Shown piece by piece: positions 1 through 8,208 of a stretch of DNA of 64,000 nucleotides. The DNA is from VRUE01 sp963737575 (GTDB taxonomy: Bacteria > Actinomycetota > Thermoleophilia > Solirubrobacterales > 70-9). The position numbers were made by a program, and so were the translations under genes. The notes beneath the pieces are model-generated. The model did no database searches, was not told where the DNA came from, and worked only from the letters and a program-made list of their open reading frames with translations. The stretch spans positions 248,001 through 312,000 of the forward strand of contig CAVTTJ010000004.1 in the NCBI GenBank assembly GCA_963737575.1, given 5' to 3'. The stretch's first letter is position 1; each line of letters begins with the position of its first letter.

Positions 1-402
1 GATCTCCTCGCCCGGGTCCTCGAACTCGGACTCGCGGTAGGCGACCCCGCCGACCAGTACGTCGAACATGTGGATCTTGCGGTAGGCGGCGAGGTCGGAC
101 CCGTCGGGGCCGATCAGGACCGAGGTGTTGTGCCCTCGCTCGCCGCCGGCGGCGGTGACGCTGCCCGCGAGCAGATGGACGCCGAGCTCGGCCGCCCAGC
201 CCCGGGCCGCGGTCAGGCTGGGGCCGTCGAGCGGCTCGGCCTCGGCGAGCAGCCGCTCGCCGCCGGCGAGGAGGTTCCACTTCTCAGGCAGGGCGACGAA
301 TGCCGCGCCGTCGGCCGCAGCGGCGCGGACCAGGCGCTCGGCAACGGCGAGGTTCCTCGCCCTGTCGTCGCTCGAATTCAGCTGTATGGCGGCTACCCGC
401 AA
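1..402 (-). CDS. Carbon-nitrogen hydrolase (nitrilase family), N-terminal part
   Basis: The 134 visible codons run off the left edge. The translation is a nitrilase-superfamily N-terminus: beta strand RVAAIQLNS, the catalytic glutamate in ALPEKWN (about residue 40) and the catalytic lysine in AYRKIHMFD (about residue 112). The cysteine nucleophile would lie outside the window. The family hydrolyses nitriles, amides or carbamoyl groups in the cytosol; the substrate cannot be told from this part. The start is TTG at 402, chosen because a purine-rich GAGAGG lies just upstream and conservation begins immediately after it. It diverges from the cyclase gene at 493, with a TetR-type palindrome between them. 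Confidence 0.85.
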   Translation of the reverse strand, partial: MRVAAIQLNSSDDRARNLAVAERLVRAAAADGAAFVALPEKWNLLAGGERLLAEAEPLDGPSLTAARGWAAELGVHLLAGSVTAAGGERGHNTSVLIGPDGSDLAAYRKIHMFDVLVGGVAYRESEFEDPGEEI

Positions 403-436
403 GATTTCCTCTCGGCTGACCTGTCCTTCTCGGCGC

Positions 437-456
437 GATTGACTGACCAGTCAATC
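437..456. promoter_or_regulatory. TetR-type operator palindrome between nitrilase and cyclase genes
   Basis: GATTGACTGACCAGTCAATC is an inverted repeat with 9-nt arms and two mismatched central bases. It lies 34 nt upstream of the nitrilase start and 36 nt upstream of the cyclase start, so it could control both. Its core TGACTGACCAGTCA matches the palindrome at 24031-24044 in 12 of 14 positions. TetR regulators commonly bind sites of this size and symmetry; the cognate regulator is not identified. Confidence 0.55.
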
Positions 457-492
457 GGTCCCGGCTCAGTATAGGAGGAGACGGGGCTACGA

Positions 493-3400
493 TTGCCACG
501 AGGCATGGCCATGATCGAGACCGAACGGATCGAGCCCGATGGGGAGCGGAAGCTCGTCACGGTCCTCTTTGCCGATGTCCAGGGCTCGATGGACATGGCC
601 GAGCAGCAGGACCCGGAGCAATGGCGGGCGATCATGCAGCGGTTCTTCTCGATCCTGTCCGAGGCCGTCCACCGCTACGAGGGGACGGTCGACAAATTCA
701 CGGGTGACGGGATCATGGCCGTGTTCGGGGCCCCGATCGCCCATGAGGACCATGCCAGCCGGGCCTGCTACGCGGCGCTGCGGATGCTCGAGGACGTCTC
801 CGAGTACGCGGCCGAGCTGCGCCGCAAGCACGGCCTCAACTTCTCGACCCGGATCGGGGTCAACTCCGGCGAGGTGATCGCGGGGGCGATCGGCGATGGA
901 GGCGACGGCAACTACACGGCGATCGGGCACACGGTCGGGTTGGCGCAGCGGATGGAGGCGCTGGCCGAGCCCGGCAAGGCCTACCTCACGGAGGCAGCCG
1001 CCGAGCTGGCCCGCGGCTTCCTCGACCTCGACGACCTCGGCGAGTTCGAGATCAAGGGCTCGAGCCGCCCGGTTAGGGTCCATGAGCTGATCGGCGTCGG
1101 CACGGCCCGGTCGCGACTCGACCTCTCCCGCGAACGGGGCTTCTCGCAGTTCGTCGGTCGGAAGACCGAGCTGGGCCTCCTGGAGGAAGGGCTGGCGGCG
1201 GCGCAGGCCGGCGCGGGGGCCGTGATCGGCATCGCCGCCGAAGCCGGGCTCGGGAAGAGCCGCCTCACCGCCGAGTTCGCCGAGCGCTGCCGGGCCGAGG
1301 GAATCGAGGTCTACGAAGCGCAGGCGCAGGCCCACGGACAGGAGACGCCGTTTGCGCCGGTCCTGCAGATCCTGCGCGCCTACTTCGGGCTCTCCGACTC
1401 GGACTCGGACCGGATCTCGCGCGAGAAGATCGCCGGCAGGGCACTGCTGCTCGACCCCGAGCTGATCGAGGACCTGCCGATCCTGTTCGACTTCATGGGC
1501 CTGCCGGACCCCGACCGGCCGGCGCCGCAGCTGAGCCCGGAGGCCCGCCAGCGCGCGCTGCGCGGCCTTCTCTGCAAGCTCCTGCACGCCCCTCATCGGC
1601 GCGAGGCATCGGTCAGCGTGATCGAGGACCTGCACTGGATGGACGAGGGGAGCGACGCGCTGCTCGGCGAGCTGCTCGGCTCGGTCGCGGGGACGAAGAC
1701 GCTCGTCATCCTCAACTACCGCCCTGAGTACTCGCCCAGGTGGGGTGAGCTCTCGAACTACAGCCAGATTCCGCTCGAGCCGCTCGGCCCGGCCGACACC
1801 GCCAGCCTGCTGCGGGACCTGGTCGGGGAGGACCCGTCGCTGGACGGGCTCGCCGACCTGATCCACGAGCGGACCGCCGGAAACCCGTTCTTCATCGAGG
1901 AGATCGTTCGGGAGCTTTCGGAGAGCGGGTTGCTCGAGGGCGAGCGCGGCGCGCAGCGTCTCGTCGGGCCCGTCTGCGACATCAAGGTCCCCGCCAGCGT
2001 CCAGACCGTCCTCGCCGCCCGCATCGACAGGCTCGACGCCGACGCGAAGCGACTCCTGCAGGCGATGTCGGTCGCCGGCAGGGAAGTGACCCAGCCGGCG
2101 CTGATGCAGGTGTCGGGGTTCGAGGACGAGGAGGAGTGCGGAGAGGCCCTGCGGACGGCGATCGGCGCCGAGTTCCTCTATGAGGCCGAGCTCTACCCCG
2201 AGCGGGTGATCGCCTTTCGCCACCCGCTGACACTCGAGGTCGCCTACGGGTCCCAGCTCGCCGACCAGCGCTCCCGGACCCACGCCGCGGTGGCGCGGGC
2301 CACGATGGACCTCAACCCGGACCGCCACGACGAGCTCGCGGGGTTGATCGCTCACCATTTCGAGGCCGGGGGCGAGCTGCGCGAGGCCGCCCGTTGGTCG
2401 GCGCGCGGCGCCTACTGGGCGGGACACAGCCAGCCCAGCGAAGCGATGCGGATGTGGCGATCGGTCATGCGGCTGGTCCCGGATCCCGAGGAGGACGCGG
2501 AAGCCACCTCGCTCGCGATCAACTCCCGCCTGATGCTTCTCGACTACGCCTGGCGGATGGGCATCGAGAGGGACGAGGAGGCGAAGCTCGAGACCGAAGC
2601 GGAGGAGATCGCGACGCGCAGCGGCGACAGCCACTCGCTGGCGTTGCTCCGGACCGCCACCGGCGTCCGCCCCGGCAGGCTCCGCGATCCCGACGCGTGG
2701 CTGGCTGCCGCGACCGAGTCGACCCAGCTCGCCGACGAAAGCGGCGACATCCACCTGCGGGTGGCGATCCGCGCGATCGCCGCCTACCCGCACCTGATCC
2801 TCGGCGACTTCGACGGCTTCGAAGCAGTACTCGAGGAGATGATCGAGCTGATCGCCGGCGACCGGACGATCGGCGCCGGCCTCCTCGTCGGCAGCCCTCT
2901 CGCCTACGCCTACATGAGCAAGGGCATGGCCCTGCGCGAGCGCGCCCGCTTCGAGGAGGCCGAGGAGGTGTTCGAGCTGGCGCTGCAGATCGCCGAGGAG
3001 GACGGCGACCCGGAGACCGCGTGCTGGGTGAAGAGCAACCATGCCTCTCTGGTCGCGGTGCGCGGCGAAGTCGAGGAGGGGCTCTCCCTGGCTCGGCGCG
3101 CCCTCGAGTCGACCGAGCGGCTCGGCGATGTCTTCTCGAGGACGGTCTCGATGTCGGCCCTCGCCGCGATCGAACTGATGGCCGGGGACCCTGCTTCGGC
3201 GCTGGAGACGATCGAGACGGCGGAAGACACCTACAACGAGGCGATGCGCGAAGGCGGAGAGATGTGGAGCTGGCGGGCGAGCATTCGCGCCGAAGCCCTG
3301 GCCGGGACGGGCCGGGTGGATGAGGCGCTCGCCCTGGCGGAGGAATTGGTGGCGAGCACGCGCGAGCATCGCCAGAACTGGAGCGTGCCGCTCTGCCTGC

Positions 3401-3549
3401 GGGCGCTCGCGAGAGCCCGGGCCGCGGCCGGCATCGACGGCGCCGATGAGGCCCTCGAGGAGGCGATCTCGATTGCGACGGCCACCGGCTGCCATTCCCA
3501 GGTGATCTCGATGGAAGAGGCGCGCGCGGCCCTGTCGGCGGCGAACTGA
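493..3549 (+). CDS. Class III nucleotide cyclase / AAA ATPase / TPR regulatory protein
   Basis: A 1018-residue signalling protein. Residues ~20-190 are a class III adenylate/guanylate cyclase domain, with the metal-binding aspartates in LFADVQGSMD and KFTGDGIMAVFGAP. In the transition-state region the usual asparagine (VNLAAR) is replaced, here IGHTVGLAQRM, as in other ATPase-fused cyclases. Residues ~220-560 form a STAND/AAA-type ATPase with P-loop AEAGLGKSRL and Walker B-like SVIEDLHWMD. The remaining ~450 residues are helical TPR-like repeats. The start is TTG 493 behind AGGAGGAG (473-480); ATG 505 is the alternative. Such proteins sense ligands or partners and make cyclic nucleotide; the input here is unknown. 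It converges on the SDR at 3560. Confidence 0.9.
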   Translation: MPRGMAMIETERIEPDGERKLVTVLFADVQGSMDMAEQQDPEQWRAIMQRFFSILSEAVHRYEGTVDKFTGDGIMAVFGAPIAHEDHASRACYAALRMLEDVSEYAAELRRKHGLNFSTRIGVNSGEVIAGAIGDGGDGNYTAIGHTVGLAQRMEALAEPGKAYLTEAAAELARGFLDLDDLGEFEIKGSSRPVRVHELIGVGTARSRLDLSRERGFSQFVGRKTELGLLEEGLAAAQAGAGAVIGIAAEAGLGKSRLTAEFAERCRAEGIEVYEAQAQAHGQETPFAPVLQILRAYFGLSDSDSDRISREKIAGRALLLDPELIEDLPILFDFMGLPDPDRPAPQLSPEARQRALRGLLCKLLHAPHRREASVSVIEDLHWMDEGSDALLGELLGSVAGTKTLVILNYRPEYSPRWGELSNYSQIPLEPLGPADTASLLRDLVGEDPSLDGLADLIHERTAGNPFFIEEIVRELSESGLLEGERGAQRLVGPVCDIKVPASVQTVLAARIDRLDADAKRLLQAMSVAGREVTQPALMQVSGFEDEEECGEALRTAIGAEFLYEAELYPERVIAFRHPLTLEVAYGSQLADQRSRTHAAVARATMDLNPDRHDELAGLIAHHFEAGGELREAARWSARGAYWAGHSQPSEAMRMWRSVMRLVPDPEEDAEATSLAINSRLMLLDYAWRMGIERDEEAKLETEAEEIATRSGDSHSLALLRTATGVRPGRLRDPDAWLAAATESTQLADESGDIHLRVAIRAIAAYPHLILGDFDGFEAVLEEMIELIAGDRTIGAGLLVGSPLAYAYMSKGMALRERARFEEAEEVFELALQIAEEDGDPETACWVKSNHASLVAVRGEVEEGLSLARRALESTERLGDVFSRTVSMSALAAIELMAGDPASALETIETAEDTYNEAMREGGEMWSWRASIRAEALAGTGRVDEALALAEELVASTREHRQNWSVPLCLRALARARAAAGIDGADEALEEAISIATATGCHSQVISMEEARAALSAAN

Positions 3550-3559
3550 ATCCGACGCC

Positions 3560-4403
3560 TCAGAGGCCGGTGAAGAGCGAGACCAGGCGGTCGACGAGCC
3601 GGTCGGGCAGGAAGCGGGCCATCATCGCCTGGCCCCGCGCGTCGATGCCGACCAGATAGCGGGTCCGTGGGCGGGGAGCCGATCAGCGCCTTCTCGATCG
3701 TCGCCGCGACCTTCTCGGGAGGGATCCCCCGTGCCGCGGCGCCGCGTGCCAACTTTGCGTACCTGGCGATGTACGTGGGATAGAGCGCCTTCTCCCCCTC
3801 GGTTGCGCGGTCGAGGAGGGCGTCGGCCGCGCCGACTCCCCGCTCCCAGATCGGTGTCGCGATCGAGCCCGGCTCGATGATCGAGACCTGAATCCCCCAG
3901 GGCGCCAGCTCCTGGCGGAAGACGTCCCCCACCGCCTCGAGGCCGAACTTGGCCGCGTGGTAGGCGCCGAACATCTGGACCGCCATCAGGCCGCCGATCG
4001 AGCTGATGAAGACGACCCGGCCGCGGGCGACGCGGACCGAGGGGATCATCGCCTGGGTGACGGCAACGTGGGCGGTCAGGTTGACCTCGATCTGGCGTCG
4101 GAACTCCTCGATCGGCAGCGTCTCCAGCGGCCCCGGCACGGCGATGCCGGCGTTGTTGACAAGGCCGTCGAGGCCGTCGCCCTCGGTCTCCTCGCCAATC
4201 CGCAGGGCGGCGGCGGCGATCTGCTCGGCGCTGGTGACGTCGAGGAATAGCGGCCGCAGCCGGTCGGAGGCCGCGTCGCGAAGCGATTCCGCGTCCTCGT
4301 CCCTGCGGACGCCGGCGTAGACCTGCCATCCGTGTGAGTCGAGCCAGAGTGCGGTCGTCCGCCCGATCCCCGTCGAGGCCCCGGTGACCAGTGCGGATCT
4401 CAC
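3560..4403 (-). CDS. Short-chain dehydrogenase/reductase, reading frame broken near the C-terminus
   Basis: Classical SDR: Rossmann glycine motif TGASTGIG at the N-terminus, NNAG at ~85, catalytic serine in FISSIGG and YHAAK as the YxxxK pair. It reduces or oxidises a carbonyl/alcohol with NAD(P); substrate unknown. Near 3665-3680 the frame fails: the frame in use reads on into the cyclase antisense, while the +1 frame gives a natural SDR tail (RYLVGIDARG ... LVSLFTGL) ending at TGA 3560-3562. The 844-nt length is 3n+1, so one extra base is implied. GTG 4403 is preceded 7 nt upstream by TAGCCT, consistent with a leaderless mRNA. It could be a real pseudogene, but a sequence error is simpler. 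Confidence 0.8.
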
Positions 4404-4448
4404 CGGGCGGAGGCTATAGGCGCGCCGAGCGCGCCTCCATCTCGTCTC

Positions 4449-5336
4449 CTAGGAGGTTGGAACCGAGCAGATCGCGTAGGCGACGACTTCGGTTTCGCCG
4501 CTCAGTTGGAGCACCTCTGCTTCCCACCCCGTGTCGGTGTCCGAAGGTTTGCTCCTGAAGACGTCATCTTCGGGATTGGGAGGTCCCCCATCGATGCCGA
4601 AGAGTTCGAACCCGCCGCCCAGGAGGACCGCTCCCTGCGGACAGTCGGCAGACGAGGTGCTCGCGTCTGGGGGGCCGGTGATGATCTGGCTCGCCGCTGG
4701 ACCGGCTACGCCGGTCGGGCCGGTGGGTCCGATCGGCCCGGCTTCGCCGGTTTCGCCGATTGCGCCGGTCGCGCCGGATGGGCCGGTCCGGCCGGTCGCA
4801 CCGGTCGCACCGGTGGCGCCAGTCGGTCCCTGCGGTCCCTGCGGGCCGAGTTGGCCCTGGGGACCGATTTCCCCGGGCCCACCCGGGTCGCCAGCCGGCC
4901 CCGTGCCGCCGGTCGGGCCCTGCGGGCCAGTCGGGCCCTGCGGACCGGCCGGGCCGGTCGCACCAGCCGGGCCGGTACCCCCCGTCGGACCAGTTCCACC
5001 GGTTGCGCCGGCGTCGCCAGGTGGGCCGCCCGCCGGGCCAGTCGGCCCTGTGTCTCCCTTAGGCCCGGTGTCGCCGGGCTGCCCGGTGTCGCCCGTCGGC
5101 CCGGCGTCGCCGGTCGGCCCGGGCGCGCCGGCAGGGCCGGTATCGCCGGTTGGGCCGGTCGGCCCCGCTTCGCCGGTCGTACCCGTGCCTCCGTGGGGCC
5201 CATGCGGCCAGTCGTGCCAGTCGTGGCCGTGTCGATGGTAGTGCGCGCTGGCGGGCCCGGGACTGACGAGTATCAGAGCCGCAACCGCAGCCAGCAGCGC
5301 TATCAAAACCACCCGGCTGTCGATCCTCAAAGTCAT
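4449..5336 (-). CDS. Secreted collagen-like (Gly-X-Y repeat) protein, copy 1
   Basis: A 295-residue protein. An N-terminal hydrophobic signal (~residues 9-31, ending PASAHYH) is followed by a short His-rich stretch. Roughly 55 Gly-X-Y triplets follow, rich in GPTGPTG, GATGATG and GPQGPQG and interrupted at AGGPPGD. The ~75-residue tip has the pattern CPQGAVLLGGGF ... GWEAEVLQL ... VVAYAICS with two cysteines. Gly-X-Y tracts form trimeric helices in bacterial surface proteins; the globular tip probably nucleates trimerisation or binds a ligand (inference). The copy at 5486-6478 is a clear paralog with the same architecture, and both have the same 16-nt element upstream. Confidence 0.88.
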   Translation of the reverse strand: MTLRIDSRVVLIALLAAVAALILVSPGPASAHYHRHGHDWHDWPHGPHGGTGTTGEAGPTGPTGDTGPAGAPGPTGDAGPTGDTGQPGDTGPKGDTGPTGPAGGPPGDAGATGGTGPTGGTGPAGATGPAGPQGPTGPQGPTGGTGPAGDPGGPGEIGPQGQLGPQGPQGPTGATGATGATGRTGPSGATGAIGETGEAGPIGPTGPTGVAGPAASQIITGPPDASTSSADCPQGAVLLGGGFELFGIDGGPPNPEDDVFRSKPSDTDTGWEAEVLQLSGETEVVAYAICSVPTS

Positions 5337-5392
5337 GTCCGCCCAATCCAGTTCGGATCACTGGCGGTTTGACTGAATTGACCATTCGGCCA

Positions 5393-5408
5393 ATTTGGAC
5401 GTCTGACC
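5393..5408 (-). promoter_or_regulatory. Shared upstream element of collagen-like gene 1
   Basis: On the minus strand GGTCAGACGTCCAAAT lies 57 nt upstream of the ATG at 5336. The same sequence with one change (GGTTAGACGTCCAAAT) precedes the paralogous gene. The centre GACGTC is palindromic. It is either a regulator site or part of a promoter; the sequence alone does not decide. Confidence 0.45.
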
Positions 5409-5427
5409 TAGATGAGCGCCTCCACGC

Positions 5428-5458
5428 CGAGCGCCCCGGCCTGAGGCCGGGGCGCTCG
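5428..5458 (-). terminator. Perfect GC-rich hairpin after collagen-like gene 2
   Basis: A 14-bp perfect inverted repeat (CGAGCGCCCCGGCC / GGCCGGGGCGCTCG) with a TGA loop sits 28 nt beyond the stop codon of the gene at 5486-6478. There is no clear U-tract, which is common for actinobacterial terminators. It separates the two collagen-like genes into distinct transcription units. Confidence 0.65.
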
Positions 5459-5485
5459 CCCTGAATGAATCGCTCGCTGTGGGTG

Positions 5486-6478
5486 TTACGGCGTGGGTTC
5501 GGAGCAGACGGCGAATGCCACGATTTCGCTTTCGGTCGCGTCGGCGAGTTGCTTGACAACGGCTTCCCAACCTGTGCCCGTTTCGTTCGGTTGACTCGAC
5601 TGAACGTCGTCTTCATTTGATGGGTTGCCTGTGCCGCCTTCACCGGTGAGTTTGAACCCACCACCCAGGAGGACGGATTCCGTCGGGCATTCCGCGGTCG
5701 AGGCGGTGGTGCTGGGCGTGCCGGTCACGATTTCGCTTCCGACCAAGCCCGCCGGCCCGGTGTCGCCGGTCCGCCCCGGTTCTCCGGTGTCGCCTGTGGG
5801 CCCGGTTTCGCCGGTCGGGCCGGCATCACCGGTCGGGCCGGTGTCGCCCGTCGGGCCGCTTGGCCCCGTCGGGCCGGCTTCACCCGTCGTGCCCGCTCCG
5901 CCTGCTTCTCCGGTCGCACCGGTGGCCCCGGTTGCTCCCTCGGCTCCGGTTGGGCCTTCAGGTCCTGAGGGACCCGTGGCTCCGGTTGCGCCGGCGGGCC
6001 CGGTTTCCCCCGTCGCACCCGTCGCTCCGGATTCTCCCGTTGCGCCGGCTTCTCCCGTTGCGCCTGTGGGGCCTGTCGGGCCTCCCGCAGGACCACTGGG
6101 GCCGGTGGGCCCTGCTGGGCCGGTCACTCCAGTGGCCCCGACGACACCCGTCGCGCCGGTGGCGCCGTTCGCTCCGGGCGTCCCCGCTGCCCCGGTTGCC
6201 CCCGTTGCCCCCTGAGGACCTTCCTGGCCAGCGGACCCCGGGTCCCCTTTCGGTCCCGGAGGACCGATCGGACCCTGCGGGCCCGGTGGGCCCTGGGCCC
6301 CCTTCGGGCCCTTCTTCCCCCTCGGACCCCTCTTGCCCTTCTTGGAGGCCTTGGCCGAGCCATGGCCGGTTCCGGCCTTGGCGAGGCTCGGGCCCGCCAC
6401 GAGCATCAGCACTCCCAGCGCACCCATCAATCCGATCAGGGCCAACGGGAATCCCCGCCTGTGGATGGTCAAGTTCAT
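5486..6478 (-). CDS. Secreted collagen-like (Gly-X-Y repeat) protein, copy 2
   Basis: A 330-residue protein. The hydrophobic signal segment (~residues 11-33) is followed by a strongly basic patch (KASKKGKRGPRGKKGPKG) and then ~65 Gly-X-Y triplets, dominated by GATGATG, GPTGPTG and GETGPTG, with one break at PAGGPTG. The C-terminal tip (CPTESVLLGGGF ... GWEAVVKQL ... IVAFAVCS) aligns with copy 1. The basic block may anchor the protein electrostatically to the envelope (inference). Start is ATG 6478. The two copies differ mainly in triplet number and in the N-terminal linker, as expected for repeat expansion after tandem duplication. Confidence 0.88.
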   Translation of the reverse strand: MNLTIHRRGFPLALIGLMGALGVLMLVAGPSLAKAGTGHGSAKASKKGKRGPRGKKGPKGAQGPPGPQGPIGPPGPKGDPGSAGQEGPQGATGATGAAGTPGANGATGATGVVGATGVTGPAGPTGPSGPAGGPTGPTGATGEAGATGESGATGATGETGPAGATGATGPSGPEGPTGAEGATGATGATGEAGGAGTTGEAGPTGPSGPTGDTGPTGDAGPTGETGPTGDTGEPGRTGDTGPAGLVGSEIVTGTPSTTASTAECPTESVLLGGGFKLTGEGGTGNPSNEDDVQSSQPNETGTGWEAVVKQLADATESEIVAFAVCSEPTP

Positions 6479-6570
6479 ACCGTCCTCCCTCCGGGTGGGA
6501 TCGCTCTCCGATGCACGCTACTCACAATTAATTACGTTGCCTACCAGTAAGTACGGACTGCGCCCAAGTC

Positions 6571-6586
6571 ATTTGGACGTCTAACC
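6571..6586 (-). promoter_or_regulatory. Shared upstream element of collagen-like gene 2
   Basis: Minus-strand GGTTAGACGTCCAAAT, 93 nt upstream of ATG 6478, matches the element at 5393-5408 in 15 of 16 bases. The flanks are not conserved, so the match is unlikely to be residual duplication alone. It lies between divergent genes (6478 minus, 6627 plus) and could also affect the SDR at 6627. Confidence 0.45.
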
Positions 6587-6626
6587 GACCCGTACCCACG
6601 CTCGGTCGGGCTAACATCGGCGCCGC

Positions 6627-7649
6627 GTGACCTCAACGGCATTCGTAACGGGCGGGTCCGGCTTCGTCGGCGGCCGCCTTGTCGACCGCCTGGTCGGCGA
6701 GGGCACAGTCGTGCGGGCCCTCGCCCGTTCAGACGCGTCGGCGGCGGTGGTGGCCGAGCGGGGCGCGGAGCCGGTCCGCGGGGATCTATCGGACGCGGAT
6801 TCCCTCGAGGCCGGTGCCGCAGGCGCCGAAGTTGCCTTTCACCTCGCTGCGCACCTCGGCGAGTGGGGGGCCTGGGAGGAGTTCGAACGCTTCAACGTCG
6901 ACGGCACCGAGAACGCGCTGGCCGGATGCGCGTCGGCGGGCGTTCGCCGCTTCGTCCACTGCGGCACCGAGGCGGCGCTGATGGCCGGGGACCCCCTGGT
7001 CGGCGTCGACGAGCAGGCACCCCTTCGCCCCGATTCGCCGGCTCCCTATTCCGCGACCAAGGCGCGCGCGGAGCTGGCCGTCCGGCGCGCGAACCGGGCC
7101 GATTTCGAAACGGTCACCGTCCGGCCGCGCTTCGTCTGGGGAAGGGGCGACACGACGCTGCTCCCCGCAATGGTCGCCGCGGTCGAGCAGGGCAAATGGG
7201 CCTGGGTCGGCGGCGGCGGCAACGTCACCGACACCGCCCACGTGGACAACGTCGTCGAGGGGCTACTGCTCGCTGCGGAAAAAGGCCGTGCCGGCGAGGC
7301 CTACTTCGTCACCGATGACGAGCCGGTCGTCTTTCGCGAGTTCGTCTCGGCGATGCTCGAAACCCAGGGGGTGGAGCCGCCCGGCCGCAACCTGCCGGGC
7401 TGGACGGCGATGCCTCTGGCATGGGTCTCCGAAGCCGCCTGGAAGGCGCTGCCGCTCCGCGGCGAGCCGCCGATGACCAGGTTCAGGGCCTGGATCCTGA
7501 CCCAGGAGTGCACGATCGACATCTCCAAGGCAAAGCGCGAGCTCGGCTACGCGCCGAGCGTGTCCCGCGAGCAGGGGCTGGCTGAGCTGCGAGCGGCCGA
7601 CCAAGGTCGGTCAGGGACGGCGCAGAGCCGAAAAGGACCCGAGTTCTGA
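6627..7649 (+). CDS. NAD-dependent epimerase/dehydratase (3-beta-HSD-like extended SDR)
   Basis: A 340-residue extended SDR. TGGSGFVG is the nucleotide-binding motif at ~8-15, HLAAHLGEWG is the post-Rossmann segment, and YSATKA supplies the catalytic Tyr/Lys. The order of motifs resembles 3-beta-hydroxysteroid dehydrogenase/dihydroflavonol reductase relatives, which act on a sugar nucleotide or a hydroxyl of a lipid or steroid; the substrate is open. The start is GTG 6627, with TAACAT 9 nt upstream (leaderless type). The last 39 nt overlap the 3' end of the convergent gene at 7611. Confidence 0.85.
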   Translation: MTSTAFVTGGSGFVGGRLVDRLVGEGTVVRALARSDASAAVVAERGAEPVRGDLSDADSLEAGAAGAEVAFHLAAHLGEWGAWEEFERFNVDGTENALAGCASAGVRRFVHCGTEAALMAGDPLVGVDEQAPLRPDSPAPYSATKARAELAVRRANRADFETVTVRPRFVWGRGDTTLLPAMVAAVEQGKWAWVGGGGNVTDTAHVDNVVEGLLLAAEKGRAGEAYFVTDDEPVVFREFVSAMLETQGVEPPGRNLPGWTAMPLAWVSEAAWKALPLRGEPPMTRFRAWILTQECTIDISKAKRELGYAPSVSREQGLAELRAADQGRSGTAQSRKGPEF

Positions 7650-8198
7650 CGCCGCACGGGCGACGAACCGCCCCCCGGAATCGAACGCTTCGACCAACAT
7701 CGGTTTCGGCCCGGCAGCGTAGAAGGCGTCGTAGAAGCGAAGGCCGCGTAGAAAGGGAAAACGCGACCGGATCGAGGCGGGCGCGGCGACCGGCCTGAAT
7801 TCCAGTGGCTCCCCCTCGCTCAGCTTCACCCTCAGCCTCCGGATTCCGCGCCCGACGATTCCGCTGAGGTCCGACTCGGGATACGGATCGATGTCGCTGC
7901 CGCTATTGCCGCTGAACGCGAACCCGGCGGGGACCGGCAGCGGCATCCCGCTGGAGTAACCGACGTCGGGGGGGGCCGGCGGGCCGAAATCGAAGTGGAA
8001 CACAACCCCACGGCGGCCAAAGCTGTCGGTCCGCGGGCCGACGGTCGTGATTCGCCAGGGAACACCATTCGGGCTCTTGCCGTGCACCAACACGTACTGA
8101 TGTGCCTGCTTGCAGATTTCGCAGGCCGAGGCCGTCGCCACGACTGGGACCAGGAGGGCGACCAGCACCGTCACCACCGCTGTGATTCGGGCTCCCAC
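7611..8198 (-). CDS. Secreted hypothetical protein
   Basis: A 195-residue protein with a clear signal peptide (hydrophobic ~4-24, cleavage near TASA-CE) followed by CEICKQAHQY, a CxxC pair just after the likely cleavage site. The body is rich in Gly and Pro and looks beta-rich; I recognise no family. GTG 8198 has TAACCT 7 nt upstream, and that box overlaps the stop codon of the MerR gene (8209), so the two genes are probably transcribed separately. Extracytoplasmic location is inferred; function unknown. Confidence 0.65.
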   Translation of the reverse strand: MGARITAVVTVLVALLVPVVATASACEICKQAHQYVLVHGKSPNGVPWRITTVGPRTDSFGRRGVVFHFDFGPPAPPDVGYSSGMPLPVPAGFAFSGNSGSDIDPYPESDLSGIVGRGIRRLRVKLSEGEPLEFRPVAAPASIRSRFPFLRGLRFYDAFYAAGPKPMLVEAFDSGGRFVARAASELGSFSALRRP

Positions 8199-8208
8199 CT
8201 TGGGCAGG

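Noticed and set aside
487..3495. 1002-codon open frame opposite the cyclase gene
   Set aside because: Arg/Gly/Pro/Val-rich translation with no motif; a GC-bias shadow of the well-supported plus-strand cyclase.
4690..6330. Repetitive DNA suggestive of a CRISPR or tandem array
   Set aside because: Period is 9-18 nt following Gly-X-Y codons, with no constant repeat/unique spacer pattern.
4506..6531. Several long proline-rich frames opposite the collagen-like genes
   Set aside because: Pro/Gly/Arg repeats are the antisense and shifted readings of Gly-X-Y codons; the minus-strand frames have signal peptides and tips.
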